From Rubinisphaera italica (GTDB lineage: Bacteria; Planctomycetota; Planctomycetia; Planctomycetales; Planctomycetaceae): DNA of 64,000 bases. A model generated the notes under the pieces. It saw nothing but the letters and a program-made list of their open reading frames with translations. It was not told where the DNA came from and did no database searches. Of this stretch, positions 1-9,752 are shown piece by piece. The first letter of the stretch is position 1. Each line of letters begins with the position of its first letter. The DNA lies in assembly GCF_007859715.1 (NCBI RefSeq), contig NZ_SJPG01000001.1, positions 4,304,728 through 4,368,727 of the forward strand, in the 5' to 3' direction. Both the position numbers and the translations under genes were made by a program.

Positions 1-1115
1 TGAGCGTGATCAGAATTATAATTGCTCAACCCGCGTGCGAATTCGGCTCCATCAGCTGTTTTAATTGAAACGACCTCGCCGACATCGAAAACGCCGCGTA
101 TCTCTCGAACTCCAATTGGCAATAACGATTTCCCCGCTTCGACAATCGCTCTGCGGGCTCCATCATCGACAACGAAACTCCCTCGGGGATTGATCGTAAA
201 CCCAATCCAGCGTTTCCAGGCCGGCATGAATTTACCTCGGCCCAGAAAAGCGGTTCCGACATTTTCACCGTTCAGAATTTTCATCAGCACATGATTATCT
301 TCCCCGTTGGCAAGTATCACATTCTCTCCGACAGAAACCGCTTTTTTGATCGCGGTCAATTTCGAGTGCATTCCGCCTGTTCCGCCGGAACTTCGTGAGG
401 AACCAACGCAATTGAACAGGTTATCGTCCCAGTCTTCTACGTTCGAAATTAATTTGCTGTTTTGATCTCGGGGATCGCCATCGAATAATCCTTCAATCAC
501 TGAAAGAATGATGAGCAGAGGGGCGTCGAGAAGATTAGTCACCATGGCCGCGAGTTGATCGTTATCGCTGAATTTTGTTCCGGCATGTGTGGGGGTTTGT
601 CGGACCGAATGCGGCAACTCAATATCGGATCGCATCGCTGTTGGGAATGGTGTCGCGATTTCATTCACGCTGACAGTATCGTTCTCGTTGATAATCGGCA
701 CACATCCATATTCAAAAAGTGTGTGCAAAGTGTTTCGTACATTCAGATACCGGGAGCGATTCCGGAAATCGTTGGCAGTCAACAAGAGTTGAGCCGCTCG
801 ATAACCATGCTTCTGAAAGGCCTGGTCATAGAGTCCAATCAAATGTGCCTGCCCGGTCGCAGCAGCGGCCTGCAGATGAGGAAGATCTTTAGGACGTTCC
901 TTCAACCCCAGCAGTCTCATCCCGGCCCCTATGGAACCACTCGAAACCAATACGCAGCGTTTACCTCGTGCACGAATTTCATTGACCTGCTCAGCCAGTG
1001 CTGCAATTCGGGAAGGATCGAGAGCCTGTTTTTCATCGGAGAGCACATTCGTGCCAATTTTGATGACAAAGGTCCGCGCAGACTCAGCCAGCTCCTTACG
1101 AATTGGGTTGTTCAT
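1..1115 (-). CDS. proB: Glutamate 5-kinase (partial, C-terminus beyond window)
   Basis: Phosphorylates L-glutamate with ATP in the first step of proline synthesis, in the cytoplasm. I translated the reverse strand from an ATG at 1115; 371 codons are open to the window edge, so the C-terminus is missing. Visible family motifs are an N-terminal kinase strand FVIKIGTNVL (res. 16-25), VSSGSIGAG (57-65), TANDF (113-117), INENDTVSV (142-150), SDNDQLAA (183-190) and TGGMHSK (246-252) of the amino-acid kinase fold. A PUA-like domain follows from about residue 302. Odd point: about 27 extra residues (roughly 155-181) lie between NEI and the SDND motif, which are normally almost adjacent. They are in frame, so this is an insertion rather than a frameshift. 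The family assignment is firm; the effect of the insertion is unknown. Confidence 0.93.
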   Translation of the reverse strand, partial: MNNPIRKELAESARTFVIKIGTNVLSDEKQALDPSRIAALAEQVNEIRARGKRCVLVSSGSIGAGMRLLGLKERPKDLPHLQAAAATGQAHLIGLYDQAFQKHGYRAAQLLLTANDFRNRSRYLNVRNTLHTLFEYGCVPIINENDTVSVNEIATPFPTAMRSDIELPHSVRQTPTHAGTKFSDNDQLAAMVTNLLDAPLLIILSVIEGLFDGDPRDQNSKLISNVEDWDDNLFNCVGSSRSSGGTGGMHSKLTAIKKAVSVGENVILANGEDNHVLMKILNGENVGTAFLGRGKFMPAWKRWIGFTINPRGSFVVDDGARRAIVEAGKSLLPIGVREIRGVFDVGEVVSIKTADGAEFARGLSNYNSDHA

Positions 1116-1351
1116 CCCTGAGGTCTTCTTTGAAGATGTTTGAAAGAGGTGAGAAAATGAGGAATTCAGAACGTCTAATACTTGCTCCCCGGAAGAACAT
1201 TATTTGCATCAGCTGGCATAAACTCTATGGATATCGGAGTTTAACCGACTTGCCAAACGAATGCCGTCCTCTACTGATGCTTTGTGCAAATCTCCACGCC
1301 CATAAGATTGTTGTGGTTATGCCACTTAGTCGATAATAAAAAGTTCATCGA

Positions 1352-2092
1352 TTATCGACGGCTTGAAGTCTCAGACTTTGGCACGATGATATCACCCGTC
1401 ACTCTCAATTTGATTTTGCCGATACACTTGCTTTGAGGCGGAACATTCACGCGAACGAAGAGTTGACCATCCTGAGGAGATTTCATTTCGCCGCTTTTTC
1501 CGATAGAAAATGGATCGCTCGATTTCCCTTTCGCATCGACAATCAAACCCATCAAAGCCCCCAGGGGGACACCGGCTGCCAGGTCGGTTTTAACGTCTTT
1601 AGAAGCGACTCCATCTGGCCCGACCGTTTGATTAACAAGCATGCGGAATTCCCCGTTGGATTCAAATCGAATTGTATTGCCTTTGGTGACACCGACATTG
1701 GCAGGGATCCAACTCTGACTGGCATCGACTTCCAGGATCGCTTCATTACCAGCGATTCGTGCCTCTTCAAGAGAGTCGATTTTATCTTTCACCTGCTTCA
1801 GGTCAGGAGCGAGTTTGAGCATTTGCTGGAGAATTCCTTTCGCTTTTTCCAGCTCACCCAGATCTTCGTATTCCCGAGCGAGATCCGCAGACGTTTCCAG
1901 AAAATCCTGATGCGCCTGTTCGGCCTGCTGATCAAGAATCGTGACATTGGCGGCGTTGTTGCGACTCGATTTACTGCTGGAACCTGACTTCTGCGAATAG
2001 GCAGTTGTCACATCCAGTAAAAACAGACAGGTTGCTGCCATGAATGCGACAGACAACGTTACATGACTGCGAAAATGATGAGCGGTGTTCAT
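1352..2092 (-). CDS. Secreted protein with TPR-like helices and a PA-IL-like (lectin-fold) domain
   Basis: 246 residues with a hydrophobic signal sequence (about 1-34, ending near TTAYSQ), so probably exported. Residues 50-112 are helical and resemble a tetratricopeptide unit (EDLGELEKAKGILQQMLKLAPD). Residues 115-235 contain a VDASQSWIPANVGVTKGNTIRFESNGEF-type beta region and a late QLFVRVN strand, the pattern of PA-IL/LecA-like galactose-binding domains; that assignment is from memory of the pattern, and the calcium or sugar ligands cannot be confirmed. It lies 33 nt downstream of the aldehyde dehydrogenase on the same strand and may be co-transcribed. An inverted repeat (1329-1337 with 1351-1359) overlaps its stop codon but has no T-tract. 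Substrate unknown. Confidence 0.6.
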   Translation of the reverse strand: MNTAHHFRSHVTLSVAFMAATCLFLLDVTTAYSQKSGSSSKSSRNNAANVTILDQQAEQAHQDFLETSADLAREYEDLGELEKAKGILQQMLKLAPDLKQVKDKIDSLEEARIAGNEAILEVDASQSWIPANVGVTKGNTIRFESNGEFRMLVNQTVGPDGVASKDVKTDLAAGVPLGALMGLIVDAKGKSSDPFSIGKSGEMKSPQDGQLFVRVNVPPQSKCIGKIKLRVTGDIIVPKSETSSRR

Positions 2093-2125
2093 AGTTGTGA
2101 TCCCTGCGATTCAGGATGGTTATGT

Positions 2126-3646
2126 TCAAGCATTGCGAAGAGCAATCGGTAAACGATGCTCTGGCACGTTATCGTAACATTCTAACATGGAAAATCGGCG
2201 AATCGAAGCGGGAATTCCCACGGCGGTGAAACCGGGATGTCCCGTAGCCGGGAATGGTCCTCCGTGGTTCATTGCAGGTGAAACGGCAACTCCGGTTGGC
2301 ATTTTGTTATTGATCAAGCGGCCAACACGCCTGCGCAAGATTGGTTCGAGCTGCTGATAAATCGCTTCATCTTCAGGTTGATCAGTCAGGTAAACGCAGC
2401 CGGTCAACTGTCCTTCGAGTGATTGAGCGATGGCTGTCATCTGGTCAGGATCGCTTGTCTTGACGATCAGACTGCAATTCCCAAATGCTTCCTGCTGGAA
2501 CAGATCTGAATCGGCGAGGAACTTCTCGGCATCGACGCACAGCAATGTATTCTGAGCAGCACCGCCAATGTCTTTGGCCGCATGACCGCCCGTTAACAGT
2601 TCTGCACCTCCCTTTACGAGATTCTGAATACTGTCCAGCAGAGAATCTTTGACACCTTCGGTTAATAATGGTCCAGATTTCGCATTGGCAAAGCGATCGC
2701 GGACATTCTCAATCCATTTTGCGGTTTCGTTTCCAGGGGGTAAAATTACCAGACCCGGATTTGTACAGAACTGACCACTTCCCATCAGACAGCTGCCAGT
2801 GAATTCTTCGGCAAACGCATCTGATTTTTCAGCCAGAGTTCCCGGTAAGACAAAGACAGGATTGATGCTCGACATCTCCACATAGACAGGTTTTCCAGCT
2901 TTGTCGGCTGCGGCTTTGATGGCGATTCCCGCCTTTTGAGATCCAGTGAAGCCGACAGCTGCAATTCGAGAATCCCGAATCGCTTTCAATCCCTCTTCAG
3001 GTGCGACTTCGTAAATCAGTTGAATAAAGTTGGCCGGGAAATTCACAGCCATCAAGGCGTTGACGAGGCATTCGGCCATCAGTCGAGTTGTGCCAGGATG
3101 TGCAGGATGAGCTTTGACGATGACGGGATTTCCAGCCGCGACCGCAGCGGCAAAGTCTCCCCCGGAAATCCCATTAAACGCGAGAGGGAAATTATTCGGT
3201 CCGATGACAAACACAGGACCAATCGAGCGATACATCGAACGGATATTATTTGCCTGATCAATCACTGGCATAGCCCATTCACCTGATCGGGCAGCCTGGG
3301 CGGCAGCTCGCAACTGGGCGAGTGTTCGAGGGAACTCGGCACCTTTGAGTCGAGGAGTGACGGGTAAGGCGGTTTCGAGGTTCGCCTGCTCTACAATTTC
3401 ATCCCCCCGATTTTCCAGCTGACTGGCATAAGCCTCGAGTAAACCGGCAAACCGATCCCCGGACCAGTCACGTGTGATGAGATCGCATTCGGACGCGGAC
3501 TGCAATGCCTGCTCCATATCCGTCCAGTTACTGATCGGATATGGATCTCCAATCACTTCCCCAGTTGTCGGATTGTGCGCCTGGAATGTCTTTAAGCCTG
3601 AAGAAGGTTTCCATTCGCCAGACAAATATACGGAAGCAGTCGCCAT
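2126..3646 (-). CDS. NADP-type aldehyde dehydrogenase, 2-oxoglutarate semialdehyde dehydrogenase-like
   Basis: 506-residue soluble ALDH. It shows the Rossmann/catalytic features of the superfamily: GPNNFPLAF (149-157), lysine 178 in IVKAH, FTGS (233-236), general base Glu257 in VEMSS, and nucleophile Cys294 in GQFCTNPG. The sequence style (GxNNFPLAFNGISGGDFAAA, MGSGQFCTNPGLV) matches the KGSADH/AldH branch that oxidises 2,5-dioxopentanoate (2-oxoglutarate semialdehyde) to 2-oxoglutarate in pentose, glucarate or hydroxyproline breakdown. The family is clear; the substrate is inferred by similarity only. No sugar-acid dehydratase gene lies next to it. Full family length, with no missing catalytic residue. 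Confidence 0.88.
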   Translation of the reverse strand: MATASVYLSGEWKPSSGLKTFQAHNPTTGEVIGDPYPISNWTDMEQALQSASECDLITRDWSGDRFAGLLEAYASQLENRGDEIVEQANLETALPVTPRLKGAEFPRTLAQLRAAAQAARSGEWAMPVIDQANNIRSMYRSIGPVFVIGPNNFPLAFNGISGGDFAAAVAAGNPVIVKAHPAHPGTTRLMAECLVNALMAVNFPANFIQLIYEVAPEEGLKAIRDSRIAAVGFTGSQKAGIAIKAAADKAGKPVYVEMSSINPVFVLPGTLAEKSDAFAEEFTGSCLMGSGQFCTNPGLVILPPGNETAKWIENVRDRFANAKSGPLLTEGVKDSLLDSIQNLVKGGAELLTGGHAAKDIGGAAQNTLLCVDAEKFLADSDLFQQEAFGNCSLIVKTSDPDQMTAIAQSLEGQLTGCVYLTDQPEDEAIYQQLEPILRRRVGRLINNKMPTGVAVSPAMNHGGPFPATGHPGFTAVGIPASIRRFSMLECYDNVPEHRLPIALRNA

Positions 3647-3925
3647 AGAATTTCAAGTTTCAGTTAGAAAGCGATATTGGAATCGATCATATACAGGATA
3701 AGGTAGCATAAATGATTGGCGATGCCGAACAAAGAGGTAGACGTACATTTCCGAGAAATCGCGTTGCCATATCGAGGCGAATTTGCAGGATCTCCTTTGA
3801 GAACTCGTCTTTTGAACAGCGTTCGGTTTGGCAATCTCTTCATCTTCTCTTTACAATGAAGTTGTCATTGAAGGGTTGATTATCACCTTTTGATGTGAAC
3901 TTCCTTTTCGAACATTCGATAGTTA

Positions 3926-5242
3926 GTGACAATGGCCGTTGTCTTCGACCGTTTAACTCCCTTTGAATCCTTTATGTTTACCAGCCATCGGCCCCACCAG
4001 CCAATGACGCTGTATGCTCGGCTTGTTTTCAATGAGACCTGCGATCTGGTGAGGCTGGAGAAATCGCTCAACCACACAATCGCCCGCCACCCGCTACTCA
4101 ATGCGAGAGTCATCCGAAAAGGGTTTTATCCCTGTTGGGAAACAATTCCCTGGGAACCGGTCTGCATTGAGCCGACGACTCAGAAGGAGTTATTAAACCT
4201 GACTCCGCTGGACATCACTCAAGAGCGAGGATTCCGCGCCTGGGTGATAACCAAAGCTGATGAAAGCTCCTCAACCGAAATCGTTCTGGAAATCCATCAT
4301 TCTTGTGTCGATGGAATGGCAGCTTTGCAGTTCATCAAAGAGTGGCGGGAAACCGACCGGAAACTCTCGCTATCAACAGGTGATGTTCCTGAGGAACCTC
4401 CTGAATTGACCAAAGCCGAGTTGAAGGAGATTCGTTCCCGCGGTGAAGAAAAACTCGGCTGGATGTCCAAGCATCAACTCAAACGAATTATTCGATTCTA
4501 TCTTGCCAAAAAGGTATTGCCTCTGAAAAATCAGGATCAGAAATCACAATACAATCGCAGAGCAGTTTTTTGCCAGATCCCAGATGTGATCAATCGCCTG
4601 ACCGTCCGTCCGCCAGTTGAAGGTTTGCACTGGACTCTAAACGATCTTCTGCTGACAGCTACTTATCTTGCAATTTTTCGGTTGGCCGATCCCGCTTCGA
4701 CGACTGAAAACAGTCGTTTCCGCATTGGCGTGCCTGCCAATACCCGATACTTATCAAATGAACCAGATCTGGTGGCAAATTGCGTTACAATGACATTTAT
4801 CGATCAATTGTATCGTAAAGAGATCGATGATAATTTCCGTCGTGATTTTTTCCGAACGATGGTTATGGAAACCAATGCGATTAAGAAACATCATCTGTTT
4901 CTCTCGATGCTGCATACTTTGCGAGCCATTTATCCCTGGCATTGGATTCCGGGTTCGATCTGTGCGTCCAGCATGGTCTTGAGCAATGTAGGCCGAATTG
5001 CTCCCATGTTTTGCGATGATTTTTCATGGAACGATCAAACCCTGACCAGCATCTCTCTCATGCCTCCGGTTCGAGAAACCTCCAACCTCGCAATTGCCAT
5101 TGTTGGCATGAATACCGAGTTGCACCTCGGCATCCTGTACAATGGCGACTTTCTCTCAGATAACTACATCCAGCAATTTCTACAATATTTCAAAGAAGAA
5201 TCCAGACGACTCATCGATTTACAGACTTCAACCTCGCCGTAA
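3926..5242 (+). CDS. Free-standing condensation-domain acyltransferase-like protein
   Basis: 438 residues starting at GTG 3926 (an ATG two codons on is an alternative). It carries the diagnostic HHSCVDG motif (124-130; HHxxxDG) of the CoA-dependent acyltransferase/NRPS condensation superfamily, and an early DRLTPFESFMF segment typical of PapA-, WS- or C-domain proteins. The second half has the usual weaker structural repeat (LSNVGRIAP around res. 350, MPPVRETSNLAIAIVGMNTELHLGI near 385-415). Such stand-alone domains make an ester or amide bond between an activated acyl group and an alcohol or amine. No carrier protein, adenylation domain or polyketide synthase is nearby, so the substrate is unknown. 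Both motif histidines and the Asp are intact, so catalysis is plausible. Confidence 0.72.
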   Translation: MTMAVVFDRLTPFESFMFTSHRPHQPMTLYARLVFNETCDLVRLEKSLNHTIARHPLLNARVIRKGFYPCWETIPWEPVCIEPTTQKELLNLTPLDITQERGFRAWVITKADESSSTEIVLEIHHSCVDGMAALQFIKEWRETDRKLSLSTGDVPEEPPELTKAELKEIRSRGEEKLGWMSKHQLKRIIRFYLAKKVLPLKNQDQKSQYNRRAVFCQIPDVINRLTVRPPVEGLHWTLNDLLLTATYLAIFRLADPASTTENSRFRIGVPANTRYLSNEPDLVANCVTMTFIDQLYRKEIDDNFRRDFFRTMVMETNAIKKHHLFLSMLHTLRAIYPWHWIPGSICASSMVLSNVGRIAPMFCDDFSWNDQTLTSISLMPPVRETSNLAIAIVGMNTELHLGILYNGDFLSDNYIQQFLQYFKEESRRLIDLQTSTSP

Positions 5243-5258
5243 TCGTTCCTGATTCGCA

Positions 5259-5534
5259 TCAAATTCTTCTGCGAGTAGCCAAACTGAGAATGGCCACAAA
5301 TATTGCAGAACCAGCGATTGACCAGACAATCGGAAATGAGACCGTGCCAAACTGCACGTTGAAAATTTCTGGCAGATTCATCAACTTAGCCATCCACATA
5401 CCGAATAATGCCCCTACGAATCCGAGTGCAATCGACCCCAGGCAGCCTGTGCGGGAATAACCGGCAATCGCCTGCCCCAAACTTCCACAAATTCCGGCCA
5501 CAAGAAGTAATAATAGAAGATCAATCAGCGTCAT
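5259..5534 (-). CDS. GlsB/YeaQ/YmgE family small membrane protein
   Basis: 91 residues with three hydrophobic segments (about 4-25, 33-52, 64-84) and the Gly-rich GQAIAGYSRTGCLGSIALGFVGALFGMWMA pattern of the family formerly called transglycosylase-associated protein. It is an inner-membrane protein; relatives are often induced by stress, but the biochemical role is unknown. Convergent with the condensation-domain gene (16 nt apart) and divergent from the permease gene. Confidence 0.8.
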   Translation of the reverse strand: MTLIDLLLLLLVAGICGSLGQAIAGYSRTGCLGSIALGFVGALFGMWMAKLMNLPEIFNVQFGTVSFPIVWSIAGSAIFVAILSLATRRRI

Positions 5535-5683
5535 GGTTCTGCTTTCTCGGAAGAGGTCGTTATGCTGGAGATACGATTACAGGAGACGGTATTCGTCTAA
5601 ATTCAAACTACGTGATTTTGTTTCAAAGTCAATAAGGCAATCGGATTACGAATCACAATGGAATTCAGATCGCTCACTTACTT

Positions 5684-6982
5684 ATGACGGATCGAAAAAT
5701 ACTGGGGCTGACCTCGTCGATCGGAATTGTCATTTCGAGCATGGTCGGAGCTGGACTTTACACGACCTCGGGATTCGCCCTGGCTGATTTGAAAAGCCCG
5801 GCTCTGGTGCTGCTCGCCTGGGGAATCGCAGGAATCATCGCGCTGTGTGGTTCAATTGGTTATGGAGTTTTGGCGCGTCAATTTCAGGAATCGGGTGGGG
5901 AATATCTTTATCTTTCGAAGACCGTTCACCCTGCGGTCGGTTTTCTGGCGGGGATCGTTTCCATCGTTGCTGGTTTCACCGGTGCCATCGCCTTTGCCGC
6001 GATCACACTCGAGGCCAGTCTGCTCGATTTGTCGAAATCGCTCGACCAACTGCCTGCAGGTTCGATCGCCTCAACGGTTGTGGTACTGGCAGCCCTGCAG
6101 CATATGTTTCGTGTGCGAATCGGTTCTCAATTACAAAACGCAATCGTCCTGTCCAAACTGTCGTTGTTGCTGATATTTATCGCCGTTGCGTTCGCACAAT
6201 TTCCGGATCAGTGGGAAAGCTGGAAATCAAAAACATCCATTCAAACGTCTTCCGTTTCACTCTCAACTTTTGCCACGAGCCTGATGTGGATCTCTTTTAG
6301 TTATTGCGGTTTCAATGCGGCGATCTATTGTGCTGGAGAAATCAAAAACACAGAACAGACCGTCCCTCGTGCATTACTGATTGGGACTCTGCTGGTCGTA
6401 GGATTTTACTGGTGCATTAATGCCGTTTTTGTGTATGCCGCACCTTATGATCAAGTCGCTGGTCAGGAACAGATTGCCACAATTGTCGCCGGAGATATTG
6501 GCGGCGTATGGTTTGCCTGGCTGATGGGGCTGGTCATTGTAATTTCGCTATACACATCCGTCTCGGTTTCAATGATGATTGGCCCGCGCGTGCTGGCACG
6601 TATGGCCGAGGATGGCAACCTGCCCGGCTGGTTCAACTTTCAGGGGGAAACACCTCGAATTGCCATCTTCCTGCAGGCGATTGCATCGATCCTGTTCATT
6701 CAAGTGACGACCTTACGCGAACTCCTGACGTACTTGAGCTTTACGTTATCCCTGTGCTCTGCAATCACTGTGGGGAGTCTTCTGCTCGGTAGGCACAGAA
6801 ATCAGATACGACTTTGGCAGAAAATTGTCGCCAGCTTTTTCACACTTGCGACTTTAGTGATTTCATTTCTGGGAGCCTCGCGAAATCCCAGAGAAAGTGC
6901 CGCTGGCCTGGTGACAATTCTCGTTGGCCTACTGATTTACTGGTTGATTTCGAGAAGACGGATGAGTGTCAATCAGGATTAA
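5684..6982 (+). CDS. APC-superfamily amino acid permease
   Basis: 432 residues, almost entirely hydrophobic, with about 12 predicted membrane spans. The N-terminal span carries the unwound-helix motif SSMVGAGLYTTSG (res. 18-30; GxGxY/F type), followed by LVLLAWGIAGIIALCGSIGYGVLARQFQESGGEYLYL, the consensus of amino acid/polyamine/organocation secondary transporters. Expected to import or exchange an amino acid with H+ or Na+. Substrate cannot be read from sequence. Stand-alone gene, divergent from the YeaQ-type gene. Confidence 0.88.
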   Translation: MTDRKILGLTSSIGIVISSMVGAGLYTTSGFALADLKSPALVLLAWGIAGIIALCGSIGYGVLARQFQESGGEYLYLSKTVHPAVGFLAGIVSIVAGFTGAIAFAAITLEASLLDLSKSLDQLPAGSIASTVVVLAALQHMFRVRIGSQLQNAIVLSKLSLLLIFIAVAFAQFPDQWESWKSKTSIQTSSVSLSTFATSLMWISFSYCGFNAAIYCAGEIKNTEQTVPRALLIGTLLVVGFYWCINAVFVYAAPYDQVAGQEQIATIVAGDIGGVWFAWLMGLVIVISLYTSVSVSMMIGPRVLARMAEDGNLPGWFNFQGETPRIAIFLQAIASILFIQVTTLRELLTYLSFTLSLCSAITVGSLLLGRHRNQIRLWQKIVASFFTLATLVISFLGASRNPRESAAGLVTILVGLLIYWLISRRRMSVNQD

Positions 6983-7010
6983 TAATCATTCCGGGAACGA
7001 CAGAATCAAT

Positions 7011-7988
7011 TCAGCTCAGTCCCAGCGCCAGTTTCTTCGCGGCGATGGTATCTTTGAGAATCTCGTCAAGCGTCATGACTGGTTTGAAGCCGAGCGTTTC
7101 TTTGAGTCGATTCGTATTCGGTACTCGCCTGCGAACATCTTCAAAATCGTGACCGTAATAGTCTTTGTAGGGGACATATTTGATTTCGAGGGAAGGATCG
7201 ACCAGGGCAACGACCCTCTCGGCTAATTCGCGAATCGAAATCGGCTGATCACTTCCGATGTTGAACAGATTGTGTTCCAAATTCTCTTTTCGCATCAAGC
7301 CGACAACGCAGCGGACAACTTCAGAAACATGACCAAAACAGCGAACCTGCTCGCCATCGTCATAGACGGTCGGTGCAATTCCCTGGAGGGCCGATTCGAC
7401 AAACCGGGGAACGACCATGCCATAATTGCCAACCTGTCGCGGGCCGACCACATTAAAGAATCGTCCGATCACAACAGGCAGACCATACTTCTGATGGTAG
7501 GCCAGGGCCAGAAATTCATCGATTGCTTTCGAACAGCCGTAGGCCCAGCGGGGTTTTGATGTGGGACCAAATTGCAGGTCGTCTTCTTCCACCCAGGAGT
7601 CTTTTGTGTTCTTGCCATAAACTTCACTGGTCGAGGCCAGAAATACTTTTTGGCCTCCGTGCATGGCTTGTCGTAACAAGAGTTCGGTCGGATAGATGTT
7701 TGTCTCGATGGTGCGAACGGGATCATCAGCCACCAGTTTCACGCCAACTGCTGCGGCCATGTGGTAAATTTCGTCCTGGCCCGCCATCACCTCGGTCAAC
7801 AGAACGGAATCGGTGATTGAACCAACTCGAATGGTGAGCCGTTCATGATCCCGAATACCTTGCAGATTCAAATCCCGGCCTGTCGACAAATTATCGAGAA
7901 TCGTAACATCGTGGCCTTCTTCCAGAAGATACTCTGCGATGGAACTACCAATAAAGCCAGCTCCTCCGGTGATCAAACAACGACTCAT
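7011..7988 (-). CDS. NAD-dependent sugar-nucleotide epimerase/dehydratase (extended SDR)
   Basis: 325 residues from ATG 7988; a TTG four codons upstream is also in frame. The N-terminus has the NAD-binding TGGAGFIG loop (7-14), then DNLSTG (32-37). The SDR triad is present: Ser/Thr 119-120 in ASTSEVYG and Tyr150-x3-Lys154 in [16 protein letters not shown] and the NIGS loop match UDP-glucose 4-epimerase and UDP-glucuronate decarboxylase relatives. Acts on a UDP- or similar nucleotide sugar for envelope polysaccharide. The exact reaction is not readable; the neighbours do not help. Confidence 0.85.
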   Translation of the reverse strand: MSRCLITGGAGFIGSSIAEYLLEEGHDVTILDNLSTGRDLNLQGIRDHERLTIRVGSITDSVLLTEVMAGQDEIYHMAAAVGVKLVADDPVRTIETNIYPTELLLRQAMHGGQKVFLASTSEVYGKNTKDSWVEEDDLQFGPTSKPRWAYGCSKAIDEFLALAYHQKYGLPVVIGRFFNVVGPRQVGNYGMVVPRFVESALQGIAPTVYDDGEQVRCFGHVSEVVRCVVGLMRKENLEHNLFNIGSDQPISIRELAERVVALVDPSLEIKYVPYKDYYGHDFEDVRRRVPNTNRLKETLGFKPVMTLDEILKDTIAAKKLALGLS

Positions 7989-8355
7989 AGTGGGTTTCAA
8001 TTCTTATTCTTGTCTATCGAGGATCTTGAAAATCTCATGTTCACTGTACATGAGTTTCGTGCGTCTTTAAGTATTTTTTCTGCTCACATATATCCTATCC
8101 AGACGCAGCAATGAACGAAAGCACGCTGAATGCAGACTGACCAACCTCATCAAAAATTGATCTTCTGGATGAATAGTCGATAGAATTCGCCTTTTCCTGC
8201 TATTCTTCCTGTTCCTGCACTTTGCAAAACAGTCTGGATACGTGAAAATTACCCAGAAGCCCCTGGTGATTGAAAACAATGATCTATTTTAGGGCTTCAT
8301 TTACGGATTCGTTACGCCGTATTGGCTCGTTCAGTTTGATAAGAGTACTCAAATA
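7989..8355. other. Intergenic region between divergent epimerase and ispG genes
   Basis: 367 bases without a supportable gene. A short reverse-strand open frame (8067-8279, 70 codons) is rich in Arg and Cys and has no family features; I do not call it. Promoters for both flanking genes must lie here, but I see no convincing consensus. Confidence 0.5.
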
Positions 8356-9501
8356 ATGGTTGAAATTCAGCGAAATCCGACACGAGCAGTCCAAATTGGA
8401 ACTGCAACGATTGGGGCAGGTCATCCGATTGCCGTTCAGAGCATGACAGCCACCAAAACTCCTAACATCGATGCAACAGTCAGTCAGATTCAACAATTGA
8501 CTGCAGCAGGTGCGGATATTGTGCGGGTTGCGGTCGACAGTAAAAAAGATGCCGAGGCTCTCAATGAAATTGCGAAACAGGTGACGGCGAATCTCTCGGT
8601 CGATCTCCAGGAGAATTATCGCCTGGCAGAACTGGTCGCCCCGAATGTCCAGAAATTACGCTATAACCCGGGGCACCTGTATCACCATGAACGAGACAAG
8701 CCCTGGCAGGAGAAGGTGAAATTCATTGTGAATATCGCCCGTGAACACGATTGTGCGATTCGAGTCGGCGTGAACTGCGGCTCTGTCGACCCCGCCAAGA
8801 AGGAAAAATACGATCCAGAAGATTCGATTTCTCCAATGCTCGAATCGGCGTTCGATCATTGCGATTTCCTCGAAAGCCTGGATTTCAATCGGTTTTGCGT
8901 TTCGCTCAAGGATTCCGATCCTCGCAAAGTGGTGGAAGTCAATAAACGCTTTGCCGGGAAGCGTCCCGATGTTCCACTCCATTTAGGCGTGACGGAAGCC
9001 GGGATGCCGCCGGATGGGGTCATTAAAACCCGAATTGCGTTCGAACAGCTGATCGGCACCGGCATCGGCGATACGATTCGCGTTTCGTTAACCGTTCCCA
9101 ACAATCGCAAGTTTGAGGAAATTGAAGCTGGACGGGGAATTCTTGACGATATCGCACACGGACGAGTCCGCAGTGTTGTCGATTTCAATACGAACGGCTT
9201 GAATATCATCAGTTGTCCAAGTTGTTCCCGCGTCGAAAACGAAGCCTTTGTCGATCTCGCTGCTCAGGTGAAAGAGATGTCTGCTTATGCCAAAGAACAC
9301 GACATCACAATTGCGGTGATGGGCTGCCGGGTGAATGGTCCCGGAGAAACCGACGATGCGGATCTCGGATTATGGTGTGCCCCCAACTTCGTGAATTTGA
9401 AAAAAGGAACCGAAGAACTGGGAGCCTATCCCTACGATGAAATTCTGGGCAAGCTGAAGCATGAACTGGACAAACTGATCGAGTCGCAGCAGTTGACCTG
9501 A
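8356..9501 (+). CDS. ispG: 4-hydroxy-3-methylbut-2-en-1-yl diphosphate synthase (IspG/GcpE)
   Basis: Penultimate enzyme of the MEP isoprenoid pathway, reductively converting MEcPP to HMBPP with a [4Fe-4S] cluster. The 381-residue protein starts with the family [26 protein letters not shown] and has the TIM-barrel strands VRVAVD and VGVNCGSVD. The C-terminal domain has the cluster cysteines in ISCPSCSR (two Cys) and [11 protein letters not shown] (third Cys, followed by the NGPGE motif). Length is that of the compact bacterial form without the plant-type insert. The stop codon overlaps the start of a dispersed repeat (9501-9603). Stand-alone gene. Confidence 0.96.
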   Translation: MVEIQRNPTRAVQIGTATIGAGHPIAVQSMTATKTPNIDATVSQIQQLTAAGADIVRVAVDSKKDAEALNEIAKQVTANLSVDLQENYRLAELVAPNVQKLRYNPGHLYHHERDKPWQEKVKFIVNIAREHDCAIRVGVNCGSVDPAKKEKYDPEDSISPMLESAFDHCDFLESLDFNRFCVSLKDSDPRKVVEVNKRFAGKRPDVPLHLGVTEAGMPPDGVIKTRIAFEQLIGTGIGDTIRVSLTVPNNRKFEEIEAGRGILDDIAHGRVRSVVDFNTNGLNIISCPSCSRVENEAFVDLAAQVKEMSAYAKEHDITIAVMGCRVNGPGETDDADLGLWCAPNFVNLKKGTEELGAYPYDEILGKLKHELDKLIESQQLT

Positions 9502-9603
9502 CCATTTTAAAATAGTTTCTGCAATCGCTTGGACACGAAATGTCCTAAAACGCTGTATTTGCTCCTGCCGAACGCTGCAGGTGATTTTTAACTACGCTCT
9601 AGA
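9501..9603. repeat. Dispersed ~104-bp repeat, copy A
   Basis: Begins inside the ispG stop codon (accattttaaaatagtttct) and ends at gctctaga. It aligns over its whole length, with one single-base indel and about 80% identity by eye, to copy B at 61541-61644, 52 kb away, and more loosely to copy C near 61278-61384. Non-coding, no transposase nearby. Confidence 0.8.
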
Positions 9604-9631
9604 TTTGCTTGCAAAAACCAGTGTAATAAAT

Positions 9632-9752
9632 TTCCCCTCTCCCTCTGGGAGAGGGTTAGGGTGAGGGCAATTGATGTGAACGGCAAAAAAAACGCCGAAG
9701 AGATCCCCTCATCCGACTTTCGGCCACCTTCTCCCCAAGGAAAAGGAAAGGT
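9632..9752. repeat. Palindromic CCCTCTCCC / GAGAGGG-type intergenic repeat
   Basis: The left half reads cccctctccctctgggagag followed by ggttagggtgaggg. The right half (from about 9704) reads cccctcatccgactttcggc then ccaccttctcccc. This is the widespread REP-like element found between genes in many bacterial genomes. It can fold back on itself. It sits between ispG and the Crp/Fnr gene together with copy A of the 104-bp repeat. Confidence 0.75.

Noticed and set aside
1329..1359. Inverted repeat at the stop of the PA-IL-like gene as a terminator
   Set aside because: Perfect 9-bp arms but no T-run on either side.
8067..8279. Reverse open frame of 70 codons upstream of ispG
   Set aside because: Arg-rich random-looking sequence with no ribosome site.
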